Shown: positions 10,837-21,199 of the stretch, in pieces
Numbering within the stretch: position 1 is the stretch's first letter
How the letters are laid out: the number at the start of each line of letters is the position of its first letter
Source of the DNA: Chimonanthus salicifolius
Taxonomy: Eukaryota > Streptophyta > Magnoliopsida > Laurales > Calycanthaceae
Reading direction: 5' to 3'
Assembly (NCBI GenBank): GCA_013350335.1
Contig: CM023540.1
Span: 18,357,828 to 18,421,827 of the forward strand
Length of the DNA stretch: 64,000 bases
Translations under genes and position numbers: made by a program
Notes under the pieces: model-generated
What the model was told of the DNA's origin: nothing
The model's input: the letters and a program-made list of their open reading frames with translations, nothing else
Databases searched by the model: none

Positions 10837-13800
10837 ATGGCAGATGCCCTTGTTTCCATGCTCTTGGAGAATCTCGAGTCCGTTCTCCAAACAGGCTTGA
10901 GGCTGGTTTCCGGTGCTGAAGATGATGTTGAATGGCTTCACAGCACCCTCACTGCCGTCCAAGCTCTCCTCACTGACGCCGAGTCACGGCAGTTCAAAGA
11001 AGAATCAGTGAGAGATTGGCTTGCCAAGCTCAAGGATGCTGCGTACGACGCCGACGACATCTTAGACGAGTGCCGAACACTTCAACTCACTGAAGAAATC
11101 AACGCAATTGGTAACGATAATAAATATGGTGATCATGGTATCATAAGCAAGGTACGCGCCGCACCGTCTCAGTGTCTTTTGTTTTTCGCTCACTTAAGCA
11201 CACGGTATCGTTTTGCTTCCAGAATAAGAGAGATTAGGGAAAGGCTGGATAGAATTCAGGATGAGAAGGCCAAATACCAATTCATCTGTTGTGAACCCAA
11301 GAGGGCTACGTCAAAATATGAATTCCGGAGAACCAGTTCTTTTGTCGAAGAATCACAAGTAATTGGAAGGAATCAAGATAGGGATTTCATTATAAGCAAG
11401 CTGATAAGTGAGAGCAGCAGTGAAGAGGAGAGAATTAGTGTCATTTCTATAGTGGGAATGGGGGGATTAGGAAAGACATCTCTTGCTCATTTAGTCTACA
11501 ATGATGACAGGGTAAAGAGGCATTTTAAGAAGAGTATGTGGGTGTGGGTGTCTGATGATTTTAATGTGACGGACCTCACCAAGAAGATTTTACAGGATTT
11601 AACTGGGACTGACATATACAACAACCTCTCAGAATTGAACACCTTGCAGAATAAACTTGTTGAAGCATTACCCGAGGAGCAATTTCTGCTCGTCTTGGAC
11701 GATGTGTGGAATGATGAGAGAACAAAATGGGAGATGTTGATGTTGCCCTTTAAGAGCAGTGCTGTGCATGGGAGTAAGGTTTTGGTGACCACTCGCATGA
11801 AGAAAGTTGCAAGTGAAGCAGATGCAACTCACATCTACCATCTTAGAGGTTTATCAGATGAGGATTCATGGTCATTGTTCAGCCGTAGAGCTTTCCTTGG
11901 GAGAGAAGAACATGAGTGTTTGAAATTACAGAGTAATGGAAGAAGAATTATGAACAAGTGCAAAGGAGTCCCTCTTTCCTTGAAGACAGTAGGGTGTGTT
12001 ATGCAAAGAAAAAGGACAATAGAAGATTGGGAAACCGTCCTCAAAAGTGAGGTGTGGGTTTCACTGGAAAAAGGTGGGGAGAACGTTCTACCAGCTTTGT
12101 TGTTGAGTTATTACAATTTGCCTATGCATCTAAAGCAATGCTTTGCTTACTGCGCAATATTCCCCAAGGATAGCTGGATAAACAAGGATATATTAATAAA
12201 GTTGTGGATGGCTCAGGGCTTCATTAAATCTGAGGAAAGTAGAGAGATGGAGGAAATTGGCAAGGACTATTTTGATGATTTATTGTCACTCTCTCTCTTT
12301 CAAGATACACGCTGTTATGGCAATGGAGAAATAATTGCTTGTAACATGCATGATCTTGTTCATGATCTTGCATGTTACGTTACAAAGAGTGAATGTCATA
12401 TTGTCCATAATGGAAAGCCAAGGCTCAATGTTGTCAAGGCTCATCATTTATCTGTAAGTGCTACCCGTGATGATGAGTCTTTGGTTCTTGCACTGTTATG
12501 TAATTTAAAAAGTTTGCGTACACTGCTCTTGTTGCTTGAAGAGTCATCAATTGAGACAATTCCTGCAGATTTATTCGACCAAGCAAAATCTCTTAGGGCT
12601 TTGGATCTTAGATGGTCTCATGTTAAAATATTGCCAAGTTCAATAGGGAATTTAAAGCATTTAAGATATTTAAATTTGTCTCACACAAGCATAGTGGAAT
12701 TGCCTGAATCCGTGGGAGATCTTTGCAATTTACAAACGTTGAGCCTTGTTGGGTGTGCAGATCTTCTTAAATTACCTAAAGGGTTGAGTAAATTGGTTAG
12801 TTTAAGACATCTTGAAATTGAGCAAACTGATGAACTTAACCATACACCGAAAGGGATAGGGAGGTTGGCTTCACTTCGGACATTGAGTAAATTTGTTGTG
12901 GGGGATGAGGATGGATGTGACATTGAAGAACTTGGGACACTTAACCTTCTAACTGGAGAACTACAGATAAAAAACTTGGAGAGAGTAAGAAGTAAGAAAG
13001 AGGCTAATCTAGCAAAGTTGTGGAAGAAGCAAAGTATTCAAGCATTGACTTTTCTTTGTGAGCAGAAAACTGAGGATGAGTGGTTAATGATAAGAGAAGA
13101 TGAGATGCAACGGGTAGAAAGTGTTTTTGAAGGCCTTAGACCACCGCACACAAACTTGAGGAGGTTGGAAATTTGTCATCATACGGGTTGCACATTCCCA
13201 AGTTGGATAGGGGGATCATTACTTTTCTCTAATTTGGTCAACCTGGAGCTTATCAATTGTAGAAAATGGAGACAGTTGCCAACTCTTGGGTTGCTGCCTT
13301 GTCTTAAGTATTTGACAATAGGTGGAAACAATGAGATAGTACAGGTGGGTCATGAGTTTATTGGGAATGGAGATGTAGTTTTCCCAAAATTGGAAAAGCT
13401 TGAGTTTTGTGAAATGTCTAAGTGGGAGGAGTGGGAGTTGCAAGAGAGAGATGGAGTTACCATGATGCCTTCTCTTCTTAAATTGATTATTACATCTTGC
13501 CCCATGTTGAAGTCTTTGCCGGCGCTTGGGACACTACCATGCCTAGAGCACTTAGAAATTCATACAAATGAAGCACTAGTGCATGTGGGTCAAGAGCTTT
13601 ATGGTGTTAATAATGGTAGTGATTATGTCAAAGGAGTCACATTCCCAAAGCTAAAAAGCCTTTTATTCATTTCCATGTCTGAATGGGAGGAGTGGGAGTT
13701 GAGAGTGAAAGGCGAAAAGATTGTTATGCCTTGTCTCCTAGAATTAGAAGTTAGGGATTGCCGCAAGTTAAAGTCACTACTGGACAACCTTTCAGCTCCA

Positions 13801-14643
13801 CTCCTAGAATACTTGTCTATTGATGGTCATGGCGGAATGTCACTATGCAGCTCATTACCATGCCTCCCAAACTTGAAGATGTTATATATTGGAAACTTAG
13901 CAAATTTGTCGTCACTTCCTTATAATGGATGGGAACAGCTTGAGTTGCTTGGTGAACTTCAGATCTACAACTGCCCGCAATTGAGGACTCTACCTGATGG
14001 GTTGCGACAACTTAAGTTGCTCTGCAGTGTTAAAATTCATGCCTGCCCTCTACTGACAACCCTACATGATTGTTTGGGAGACCTCAAGTGTCTCCATAGT
14101 CTCAAAATTAGTGGTTGTAGTCAACTAAAATCTTTGCCTAATGCGATGGAGCGCTTCAAGTCACTCCAATACCTCTATATCCATGACTGCCCAAAACTTA
14201 CGTCTTTGCCTCATTGGTTAGGACAACTCAAGTCTCTTGAGACTCTTTGCATCTCTGGCTATGATGACCTAGGGCCATTGATGTCTCTACCTAATGGATT
14301 GGGAGATCTCAAGTCTCTCCACAGTCTTAAGATCAACTGTTGTGCTCATCTGAAGTTTTTACCTGATGCTTTGGGGCAACTCAAGTCACTCCACTTCCTT
14401 TCTATCCAAGAATGTCCAGAACTTAGATCTCTGCCTCATTGGTTAGGACATCTTAAGTCTCTTAAGAAACTCTGTATCTCTGGCTGCAATGAACTAAGGT
14501 TTCTGCCTCAAGAACTAATGCAACTAACGGCCCTTCAAAATTTGTCAATCGACAATTGTCAACATCTAAGGGAGAGTTGCAACAAAAAGGACGATAAAGA
14601 TTGGAGTAAGATAGCCCACATCCCCAATATAAGGATCCGGTAG
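10837..14643 (+). CDS. CC-NB-ARC-LRR disease resistance protein (RGA-like CNL)
   Basis: This is an intact intronless gene of 1268 codons for an intracellular immune receptor that senses pathogen effectors and triggers hypersensitive cell death. The N-terminal Rx-type coiled coil carries DADDILDE (residues 71-78, EDVID-like). NB-ARC has P-loop GMGGLGKT (Lys213), RNBS-A WVWVSDDFNV, kinase-2 LLVLDDVW (Asp288-Asp289), RNBS-B GSKVLVTTR, a GLPL variant GVPLSL, RNBS-D CFAYCAIFPKD and MHD (Met504-His505-Asp506). LRRs run from about residue 560 to the end, including the RGA-class FPSWIGGSLL segment. All nucleotide-binding residues are present, so it may be functional. ATG 10837 was chosen because MADALVSMLLENLESVL is the usual CNL start; an in-frame ATG at 10756 would add 27 unusual residues. 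The C-terminal LRRs contain a 225-bp tandem duplication. Ortholog and specificity are unknown. Confidence 0.96.
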   Translation: MADALVSMLLENLESVLQTGLRLVSGAEDDVEWLHSTLTAVQALLTDAESRQFKEESVRDWLAKLKDAAYDADDILDECRTLQLTEEINAIGNDNKYGDHGIISKVRAAPSQCLLFFAHLSTRYRFASRIREIRERLDRIQDEKAKYQFICCEPKRATSKYEFRRTSSFVEESQVIGRNQDRDFIISKLISESSSEEERISVISIVGMGGLGKTSLAHLVYNDDRVKRHFKKSMWVWVSDDFNVTDLTKKILQDLTGTDIYNNLSELNTLQNKLVEALPEEQFLLVLDDVWNDERTKWEMLMLPFKSSAVHGSKVLVTTRMKKVASEADATHIYHLRGLSDEDSWSLFSRRAFLGREEHECLKLQSNGRRIMNKCKGVPLSLKTVGCVMQRKRTIEDWETVLKSEVWVSLEKGGENVLPALLLSYYNLPMHLKQCFAYCAIFPKDSWINKDILIKLWMAQGFIKSEESREMEEIGKDYFDDLLSLSLFQDTRCYGNGEIIACNMHDLVHDLACYVTKSECHIVHNGKPRLNVVKAHHLSVSATRDDESLVLALLCNLKSLRTLLLLLEESSIETIPADLFDQAKSLRALDLRWSHVKILPSSIGNLKHLRYLNLSHTSIVELPESVGDLCNLQTLSLVGCADLLKLPKGLSKLVSLRHLEIEQTDELNHTPKGIGRLASLRTLSKFVVGDEDGCDIEELGTLNLLTGELQIKNLERVRSKKEANLAKLWKKQSIQALTFLCEQKTEDEWLMIREDEMQRVESVFEGLRPPHTNLRRLEICHHTGCTFPSWIGGSLLFSNLVNLELINCRKWRQLPTLGLLPCLKYLTIGGNNEIVQVGHEFIGNGDVVFPKLEKLEFCEMSKWEEWELQERDGVTMMPSLLKLIITSCPMLKSLPALGTLPCLEHLEIHTNEALVHVGQELYGVNNGSDYVKGVTFPKLKSLLFISMSEWEEWELRVKGEKIVMPCLLELEVRDCRKLKSLLDNLSAPLLEYLSIDGHGGMSLCSSLPCLPNLKMLYIGNLANLSSLPYNGWEQLELLGELQIYNCPQLRTLPDGLRQLKLLCSVKIHACPLLTTLHDCLGDLKCLHSLKISGCSQLKSLPNAMERFKSLQYLYIHDCPKLTSLPHWLGQLKSLETLCISGYDDLGPLMSLPNGLGDLKSLHSLKINCCAHLKFLPDALGQLKSLHFLSIQECPELRSLPHWLGHLKSLKKLCISGCNELRFLPQELMQLTALQNLSIDNCQHLRESCNKKDDKDWSKIAHIPNIRIR
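14076..14525 (+). repeat. Two 225-bp tandem units in the LRR region of the NLR gene
   Basis: Unit 1 (14076-14300) and unit 2 (14301-14525) align at a constant offset of 225 bp. GGGAGACCTCAAG at 14076 matches GGGAGATCTCAAG at 14301, and CTCATTGGTTAGGACA at 14210 matches the copy at 14435. Each unit encodes 75 residues, about three LRRs of the LKSL.SL.I..C..L.SLP type. The copies differ at many bases, so the event is not brand new. Confidence 0.8.
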
Positions 14644-14771
14644 AATGATGGACCCGTGAGAAGCTTTCTTCTTGCATAAGAAGGGAAAGCCCAGATCCCA
14701 ATATAGGGATCCAGATTCCAAAAAATCAAGAGGATGGACGAGAAGCATTTTTCTTATATCAGAAGGGAAAG
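14613..14771 (+). repeat. Imperfect ~80-bp tandem duplication over the NLR stop codon
   Basis: The words ATCCCCAATATAAGGATCCG and ATCCCAATATAGGGATCCAG, GGACCCGTGAGAAGC and GGACGAGAAGC, and two copies of AGAAGGGAAAG recur in the same order about 80 bp apart. The first unit includes the last codons and TAG (14641-14643); the second lies in the 3' untranslated part. Confidence 0.6.
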
Positions 14772-14777
14772 AGGTAT

Positions 14778-14829
14778 GTGCTCTCTCTCTCTCTCTCCCT
14801 CTCCCTCTCCCCCTCTCTCTCTCTCTCTT

Positions 14830-14904
<75 letters not shown>
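14778..14904 (+). repeat. (CT)n then (TA)n compound microsatellite
   Basis: About 88 bp of CT-rich repeat with a few interruptions, directly followed by about 19 TA units. It lies 135 bp after the NLR stop. The long open frames over it on both strands are low-complexity artefacts. Confidence 0.92.
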
Positions 14905-14907
<3 letters not shown>

Positions 14908-17189
14908 ACACCTTTCCCCTGAAGTGGTCATGCCATGAAACTTTCTTGGTGTGATGGCCTTGTGGGGCGCCCATTGGCCCCAATCACACCCATTCCCATC
15001 TCCCTTCCAAGTTCCATCTACCCCCCGTGAATTTGGAACCTTACAAAGCACAAGTTTACTTATCCAATCAAAATGATTTTTATATGGATCTTATTCAAGT
15101 TAAGACTATTCCAAGCAACTAATCCACAGAGGCCCATGTGGCCCCGAATGGAGGTACCTCAAAGAAGGTACCTTAGGGGATCATATGAACGTATATACAC
15201 ATGCACATGTGGTGTCTCATTACCATATTGGCAATTGACAATGTGTTTAACAATCTAGAACTTTAGATCTCTAAATGATGGGCCTACATGAGCTCAGGAC
15301 CCTATATTTCTTTGTCAATCAAGAGTATTGATTTAGAGGAGGTATAGTTTTGAGACATAGCACATCTGCTTTTTGTTCCTTTCCTTTTCTATTCTCTTTA
15401 ATAAACTTCTTTTGTTAGTGTTTCCAAAAAAGGGAGAACAACAACAAATTCTTCAACCAGTAAATTTCATTTATCTTGGTTGAGTTGCATCGATGATGCT
15501 TTCTTTAGGATGAGCTCGGCACCTTAGGCAGATACCCAGTGTGAAGGTTTTCATCTAAACCACCCTTAAGATACAAGCACCCACCAAGGGTTTTTTTTTT
15601 TTTGAGTTGGTTTCAACAGCCCACCAAGTTCTATTGATGATCCAAAACAATCACTGTCTGTTTGGATCTAGACTTGCAATAGTTCTCAGGAATGCCCACA
15701 TGTGGGTAAAGTAAACAAAGAAACCAAAACCAAATAGCAAGAAAGAGACTGTATGCGTAAAGAAATTTTAATACTCAAAAAATGGTTTGGTTCTCAACTT
15801 CTCATTTTCTAATGGTAATGAAATCAAAACTGAATTCGTATTTACTGAAAATAATAAAAAGGAACAGTAATGACATTTAATATTAGATGATGGTAAAATG
15901 AATTAAATTTATAACATAAAATGGTAAACCAAATAATATGCAATTATGAAAATTATCAGTCAGAAACAGTTAAATTTGAATTTAATTCAATTCATACCAA
16001 TGGTTAAATTAAATTAGTTGATTTTATTTGATAAAAATTAAAACGTAAATTTTGGCAAACCTGGCCATATTTATGAAGACAAGTGGACCTCCTAAACCCC
16101 CACCAAAACTAGGATTTGCACCGTCTTGCATGCAAGTTATCACCTAAACCCCCACCAACTTTTTGCATGCTATCAAATTTCTTGAAAAAAAAAATTAGTC
16201 TTTTTTTTTTAAACACATGAAAACCCAATAACTAGTAGCATGGGTGCAAGATGGGCAAACTGTAAGCAAACTAGTGAAATGTTATGTGATTAGAGAATGA
16301 CAACTAGAGTAAAAATGGATTCTACAACTCGACCACCAATACTTTTTGGAGTGAAATGTTGGATAATAAAGAAAAGTAGAAAAAGTATGGGCAATTGAGA
16401 TCGCTACATCAAAAGAATTAGTAGCAATCAGATTGGGAGTAGACTTGGTAAAATCTGATATTCTGGTTTGACCTGTTAACTGACCTGAATCCAAGCATTT
16501 TAAAGGGTACAGGTCTAAGATTTTTGACCCAGTTATTAAATGGGTTGGTCCGACTTGAACCATTGATAGATGGGTATGTAATGGGTGGGAGGGTTGGAGG
16601 CCTAACCGGATCGAACATTGCTATGTCCATATGCAACACTTTCAACTATATGAAGTCAAAACCCATTTAAGGAGTAGTTTTGGTATTGAGTCTCACTAGA
16701 AAAAGTCTCTTTAGTGTAACTTAATATGATTACATCAATAAGAAAGTAAGTTTTGTGATTTTAATCATGAGCTTTTTCCGAGTTATACTATACTACCAAT
16801 ACACCCATGAAAGAGTGGTCAACATTAATTTGCACATTGCTTAATGGCATATTACCCTCAGTGTCACAACTACAAACAAACTCAATATGGTTGCGAACTT
16901 TGTATTTATATGTTTTTTCCTTTTTGGAGTATGTACATGCTAGGAGATTCATATTTCTTGTTTACTTGTACATCGAATTTTTTGTTGTATGAGAGAATAT
17001 GAGTTTTTGTGTGTCTATATGTGTGATGTTTAATTTGTAAAAAAAAAAAATTATAGCCCCAGATTTTAGTATGAGATTCGATGGTAGTTTAGTCAATCAG
17101 TAAATCACGCCCTGTTTTTCTTCAGAAGGGGGGGTGTGACAAAAGTTGTCTAAGCATGTCAACCTTTTCTGTATTCTTAATAACTGTTT
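14905..17189. other. Intergenic region downstream of the NLR gene
   Basis: No gene or named element was recognised. It is AT-rich, with oligo-T runs near 15590-15603 and 16201-16210. There are repeated GACCTG and GGGTTG words at about 16460-16600, of the kind seen in degraded plant retroelements. Confidence 0.4.
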
Positions 17190-18250
17190 TATCTGCAGGG
17201 ATGAGGAAGAGCAGTGGGTGTGGACCTTCAAAGTTAAGTCCCTAGTTGGAGACCTTTTCAGACCTTCAAGTAATCCACTATGCACTTTGGCTTAGGAGAA
17301 GTTTGATCCTCCCAAGGTGGAACCTTTCTATTAAGCAACTATCATAGAAATATCTCTCACTAGAAGCCACATCTAGCAGCGCATGTCCTTCCTCCACAAG
17401 GGGGCTCCTCTTCTCCTCTGTGCAGATGGAGACAGAATCTTCAGATCGTTTGTTCCTCTGCCCTTTTTCTAGCTTCTTGTGGTAGTCATTCCTAACTCTG
17501 TGGTATCTCTTAGGTGTTTCCTTCAAGCTAGGGGACACATTGCTAGTTGGCGAAGGGGAGATCTTGCGGAAGACCATTCCAGCCACAATTCTATGGTTGG
17601 TATAGAAAGAGTGAAATAGTAGAGTTTTTTATGAGGAACACTAGAGAGTTGATGTCCTCAACTTGGGAAGGGCTTGTCTAATTTGTTGGATCATGAATAG
17701 GAAGGAAATCTATGGAGCATTTTTTTTTGACATGGATCAAGATATGAAATTGTTCTTCCATCATGTGAGGAAAAAAAAAAGACAAGATAGTGGAAAGGTG
17801 GACAAAGCCTCTCGATGTCTTGGTGATTTCGATGTAGATGGTGCAGTTCGGGGAAGCCAGGTTTAGCAGGTATTGGAGGAACATTGCAAGATATGAAAGG
17901 CAAAGGTCCTTCCTTTTCGGGACTGCTGGGAGTGACATATTCTAGTGAGGCAAAGCTCTTGGCAATAAAGGAGGTTCTAAAGATTTTCAAGAAGTACTTC
18001 CAAGGTAGAATGATTGTTGAGGGGGACTCGGTCAACACAATTTGGTGCGTGCAAGGAAGAAAGACACCTTCTTTGAAGTTGATCTCGATTCTTGAGGAAA
18101 TCAGAGAGCTCTCAAGGAACGTGGACGTCTCACTCTCTCATGTCAGAAGATTGACAAATGGACAAATGGAGTAACAGATTTCTTAGCAAAGTATGGTGTT
18201 AATTAGGAGTGGATCCTTTTTTTACTAAAAAAGGAAAAAAAGTTCTCATT
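17190..18250 (+). mobile_element. LINE 3' part: zf-RVT and RNase H, frameshifted
   Basis: The + strand reads in broken frames. About 17420-17600 is a zf-RVT segment (ESSDRLFLCPFSSFLW followed after a stop by SFLTLWYLLGVSFK, then ATILWLV). About 17830-18180 is RNase H (FDVDGAVRG, then after a frameshift near 17866 GIGGTLQDMKGKG, SSEAKLLAIKEVLK, VEGDSVNTIWCVQGRK). Stops and a frameshift make it a pseudogene, 5'-truncated. Confidence 0.8.
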
Positions 18251-19491
18251 GGATTGATCTTTATATTCTTATATCTGAGAATTGTATTTTCTATCTTGTT
18301 TTCCTTTCTGGTGAGTTCCCATATCAGACCCTTCACCTCCTTTCTCTTGTACCTTGTTTATATTTTCAATTTGTTCATAGTCCACTTTTTGTAGAAAAAG
18401 GGTTTAATTTTTCATTCATCATTTACTACATTGACATTTTCCTTTTCCACCTTTAATGTGATTTGTGGAATGTTGGTTTCATGGTATGCTTTTGTAGGCC
18501 AAGACTGAGGATCTTGTTGACTTTACTACATGTTTCTAGGCCTCTGAACAAACATGTTGGGCTACTCTTTAGGTTTTTTTTTCTATTTTTCCTTTTCCCA
18601 CCCAAAGAGGTATTCCAAGGGAGAGATGGTTACAAGTGGAAATGAGATCTTAGCTTTTCTGTAACAGAACTCTGGGCAGTTGCTATTGGATATCTATAAA
18701 TTGAAATCTTAGTGTCTGGCTTATGGGATTAAAACTCTAATTTGACTCGACTGAGTCAGTTTTATTTGAAGAAAAAATGAGACTGGTACAAAACTTGAAT
18801 AGCCTATGAGTCTACCCCAGACTCGAGTCAACTTGCCAAACTCAAGTTACTGAAGCTGTAGTGTTCATTCAAAGGATACAAAGGTCATTTCATGAAAACC
18901 AAGGGTGAAGATGGAAATTAACTATATATTACAAGACATAATCTAATGACAAACGAGGAATGAGAGAGAATGAAGAACAAGAGAGGAAAGAGATGGTTTT
19001 AGTTCTCTCTCTCTCTCTTTCTCAATTCTCGTCTTTTTTCTTTTTTTCTTTCTTCATTTGTTATATTTTTAAATTTTCTTCACTCTTTCTTCATTCTTCC
19101 TTTTTCTTTTTGTTTTATTTTTTCCTCTATTTTTTTCAGGTTTGAACTTTATATTTTATTTTTTAATTCTTCTTCCTTCGAATTTATTATTTACAATTTT
19201 CCTAATATTCAATTTCCTTTTTATGTTTTATATTTTTTATATTTTAACTTATTTGACATATAAAATTAAATAAATATCATTTTAATAAATTTGACAGAGT
19301 CTTAGAATTTTTTATCAGGTTTAACTTGGCCGAGTCTTCAAGTTGACGATCTCAATAAGTATTATTCCGAAGAACACATCAAAAAAGGGAAAAATGGGCT
19401 CACACACCATGTCCATTGTGACCTTTGTGACCTAGTAAACACAATAAGTAGCCACCCTAAACAAAAATTGGGAGAGCAACCACGACAACTA
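18251..19491. other. Intergenic AT-rich region
   Basis: No gene was recognised. 18730-18850 has the ACTCGAGT-like dispersed words also seen at 9840-10060. 19004-19140 is a pyrimidine-rich tract (CT repeats then T-rich). Confidence 0.4.
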
Positions 19492-19706
19492 GGGGTGTTC
19501 TTTGGTTGGACTCGGGCTAGGCTTCACTAAAAAAAGGTTGAGCTCAATTTTTATCAAAACAAAAATAACAAATATGTAAAAAAAAAAAAAAAAAAGGCCT
19601 TGGCGGGCTTTAAATTAAAGCTCAAGTTCAACCCGTTGGACAAAAATCTTTGCGAGAGTCTGTTAATTTAGGTTGAACTTGGACCCGATTCAAACAAATG
19701 AACACC
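19492..19706. mobile_element. MITE-like inverted-repeat element
   Basis: The left end GGGTGTTCTTTGGTTGGACT and the reversed right end CGGTGTTCATTTGTTTGAAT are imperfect inverted copies; CTCGGGC on the left matches ATCGGGT on the right. The roughly 215-bp size and poly(A) centre fit a small non-autonomous element. No clear target duplication. Confidence 0.35.
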
Positions 19707-19879
19707 GTTGACCACTATCTGCATAGTTATAGACTCATTTAAGGACATAGTCCAACCTCCAAATCGCTACAAGTAATGTATTAACACCACATATCACATC
19801 AAGGATGAGAAATATTATCTCCTTATTCTTTGTCATTACTCAATCATCTCAATAACTTGTTATTTGTATTGAACCTAGA

Positions 19880-21000
19880 TCTCAAGATATCTAGTCACTA
19901 GGTTAGTATTTGGATTCCTGTTATTGATGATTATGGGCTTTAAACCCCAGCTATCTTGATGTATCTTATATTTTGTCCCTTGCAAGGCTTTTTTTTAAAG
20001 GATCTACCAAATTATCCTTCAATCAGATATGATAGATAACAAGTACTCCTAGCTCGAATAATTCTCTGATACATTGATGGTTGAGGTGTCCTTGTCTAGA
20101 CTTTTCATTATATATCTTAGTGCTCACTTTCCTTATTTCTGCAGTATAATCACAACGAATATCACACATGAAATTTCTAATCCACTCTTGCAGCTCCCAA
20201 GGCTATAAGTTCAGATTCCATGGTGGAATGAGAAATGACTGTTTGTTTCTTTGATTTCCAAGAACTGCAGTACCAGTAAGAGTGAAAATGTATCCACCAG
20301 TAGACTTAGACTCGTCTTAGTACGAATTCCAATCATCACTGAAACCTTCAATCACAAGTACAAATCGAGAATAACACAAGCCATAATCAACTTCAAGGAA
20401 TTAGTCTAACGATTGAAACACAAGACTTTATAGGATAGGATTGAGGTCTTGAGTTCAATTCCTGATTACTCCAACGAAAGGTCACTTTCTGTGGGATATA
20501 TATAGAATAAGGTCTCACTGTTTGAACTCGGTATGTGGTTGTAGGAGGTGTGCATATGCCTCAAGGACTAGTCAAGTGATCACGTTCGATCACCTTCGAT
20601 CATTAAAAATACAAACACAAGCCATAATCCATAATATCGAGACAAGCACAATTCATTGCATTCATTAGACTGCAAATCACAGTAGCGTATTCAAGTTGAA
20701 ACACATTTACCTTCATTCTTAATCAATTTGGCACTTGGATCAAAAAGTGTACTCACATGTTTCCAATTAAGGTGATTAGATTTTCTCAAAAGAAAAAAAA
20801 AAAAATCAATATAATGTGATTGAGACAGCTTATTAGTATTTTCATCTCTAATAATTTTACGACCCAATATCACATTTGCCTCTCCAGGGTCTTTCACATC
20901 AAAGATAGAAAGTATACTTTTGGTTTCATTCACACATTCTAAAATCAATTCCAAATATCAACAAATCATCCATAGATAAATAATAACAATTGCAGTATCA
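19880..21000 (-). mobile_element. Ty1/copia remnant: reverse transcriptase end and RNase H
   Basis: On the minus strand, 20954-20691 reads the C-terminal part of copia reverse transcriptase (FDVKDPGEANVILGRKII, LSQSHYI). It continues to AMNCACLDI and then DYGLC at about 20630. Past an inserted SINE the same protein resumes as DYGLCY at about 20390, then the RNase H words DESKSTGGYIFTL and, down to about 19900, the end of copia pol (EIYN-like KIYNEKSR, NLVDPLKKSLAR). Several stops show it is dead. LTRs were not found. Confidence 0.82.
20389..20613 (+). mobile_element. SINE, 225 bp, inserted in the copia remnant, 16-bp target duplication
   Basis: The perfect direct repeat AACACAAGCCATAATC at 20373-20388 and 20614-20629 brackets the insert. 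The duplicated bases are copia coding sequence, so the insertion breaks the copia frame precisely. The head is tRNA-like, with box A-like TTAGTCTAACGATTG and box B-like GAGTTCAATTCC about 55 bp later. The 3' end is A-rich. No coding capacity, as expected of a SINE mobilised by LINE machinery. Confidence 0.85.
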
Positions 21001-21199
21001 AATACTTAAGAATAGATGTACTTGTCTACCTCATTTGTTCTAAAACCATTGGAAAGAATTTCATCAAAATTTTGATGCCATTATTTAGGAGCTTATTCTA
21101 GAACGTGAAACCCTAAATATTATTAGTGCCTAAGTGCACTTTAATCTAGGTTAGTAGAGGCTATGAGGGATGACTTTTGGCGATCTATAGATGACCTAG

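Noticed and set aside
14566..15051. A 161-codon open frame on the minus strand over the CT/TA microsatellite
   Set aside because: Its repeats (IYIYIY and REREREKE) come from the dinucleotide repeat, and it has no other protein character.
17278..17586. A 102-codon open frame on the minus strand
   Set aside because: The opposite strand reads LINE zf-RVT sequence over the same bases, so this is a shadow frame.
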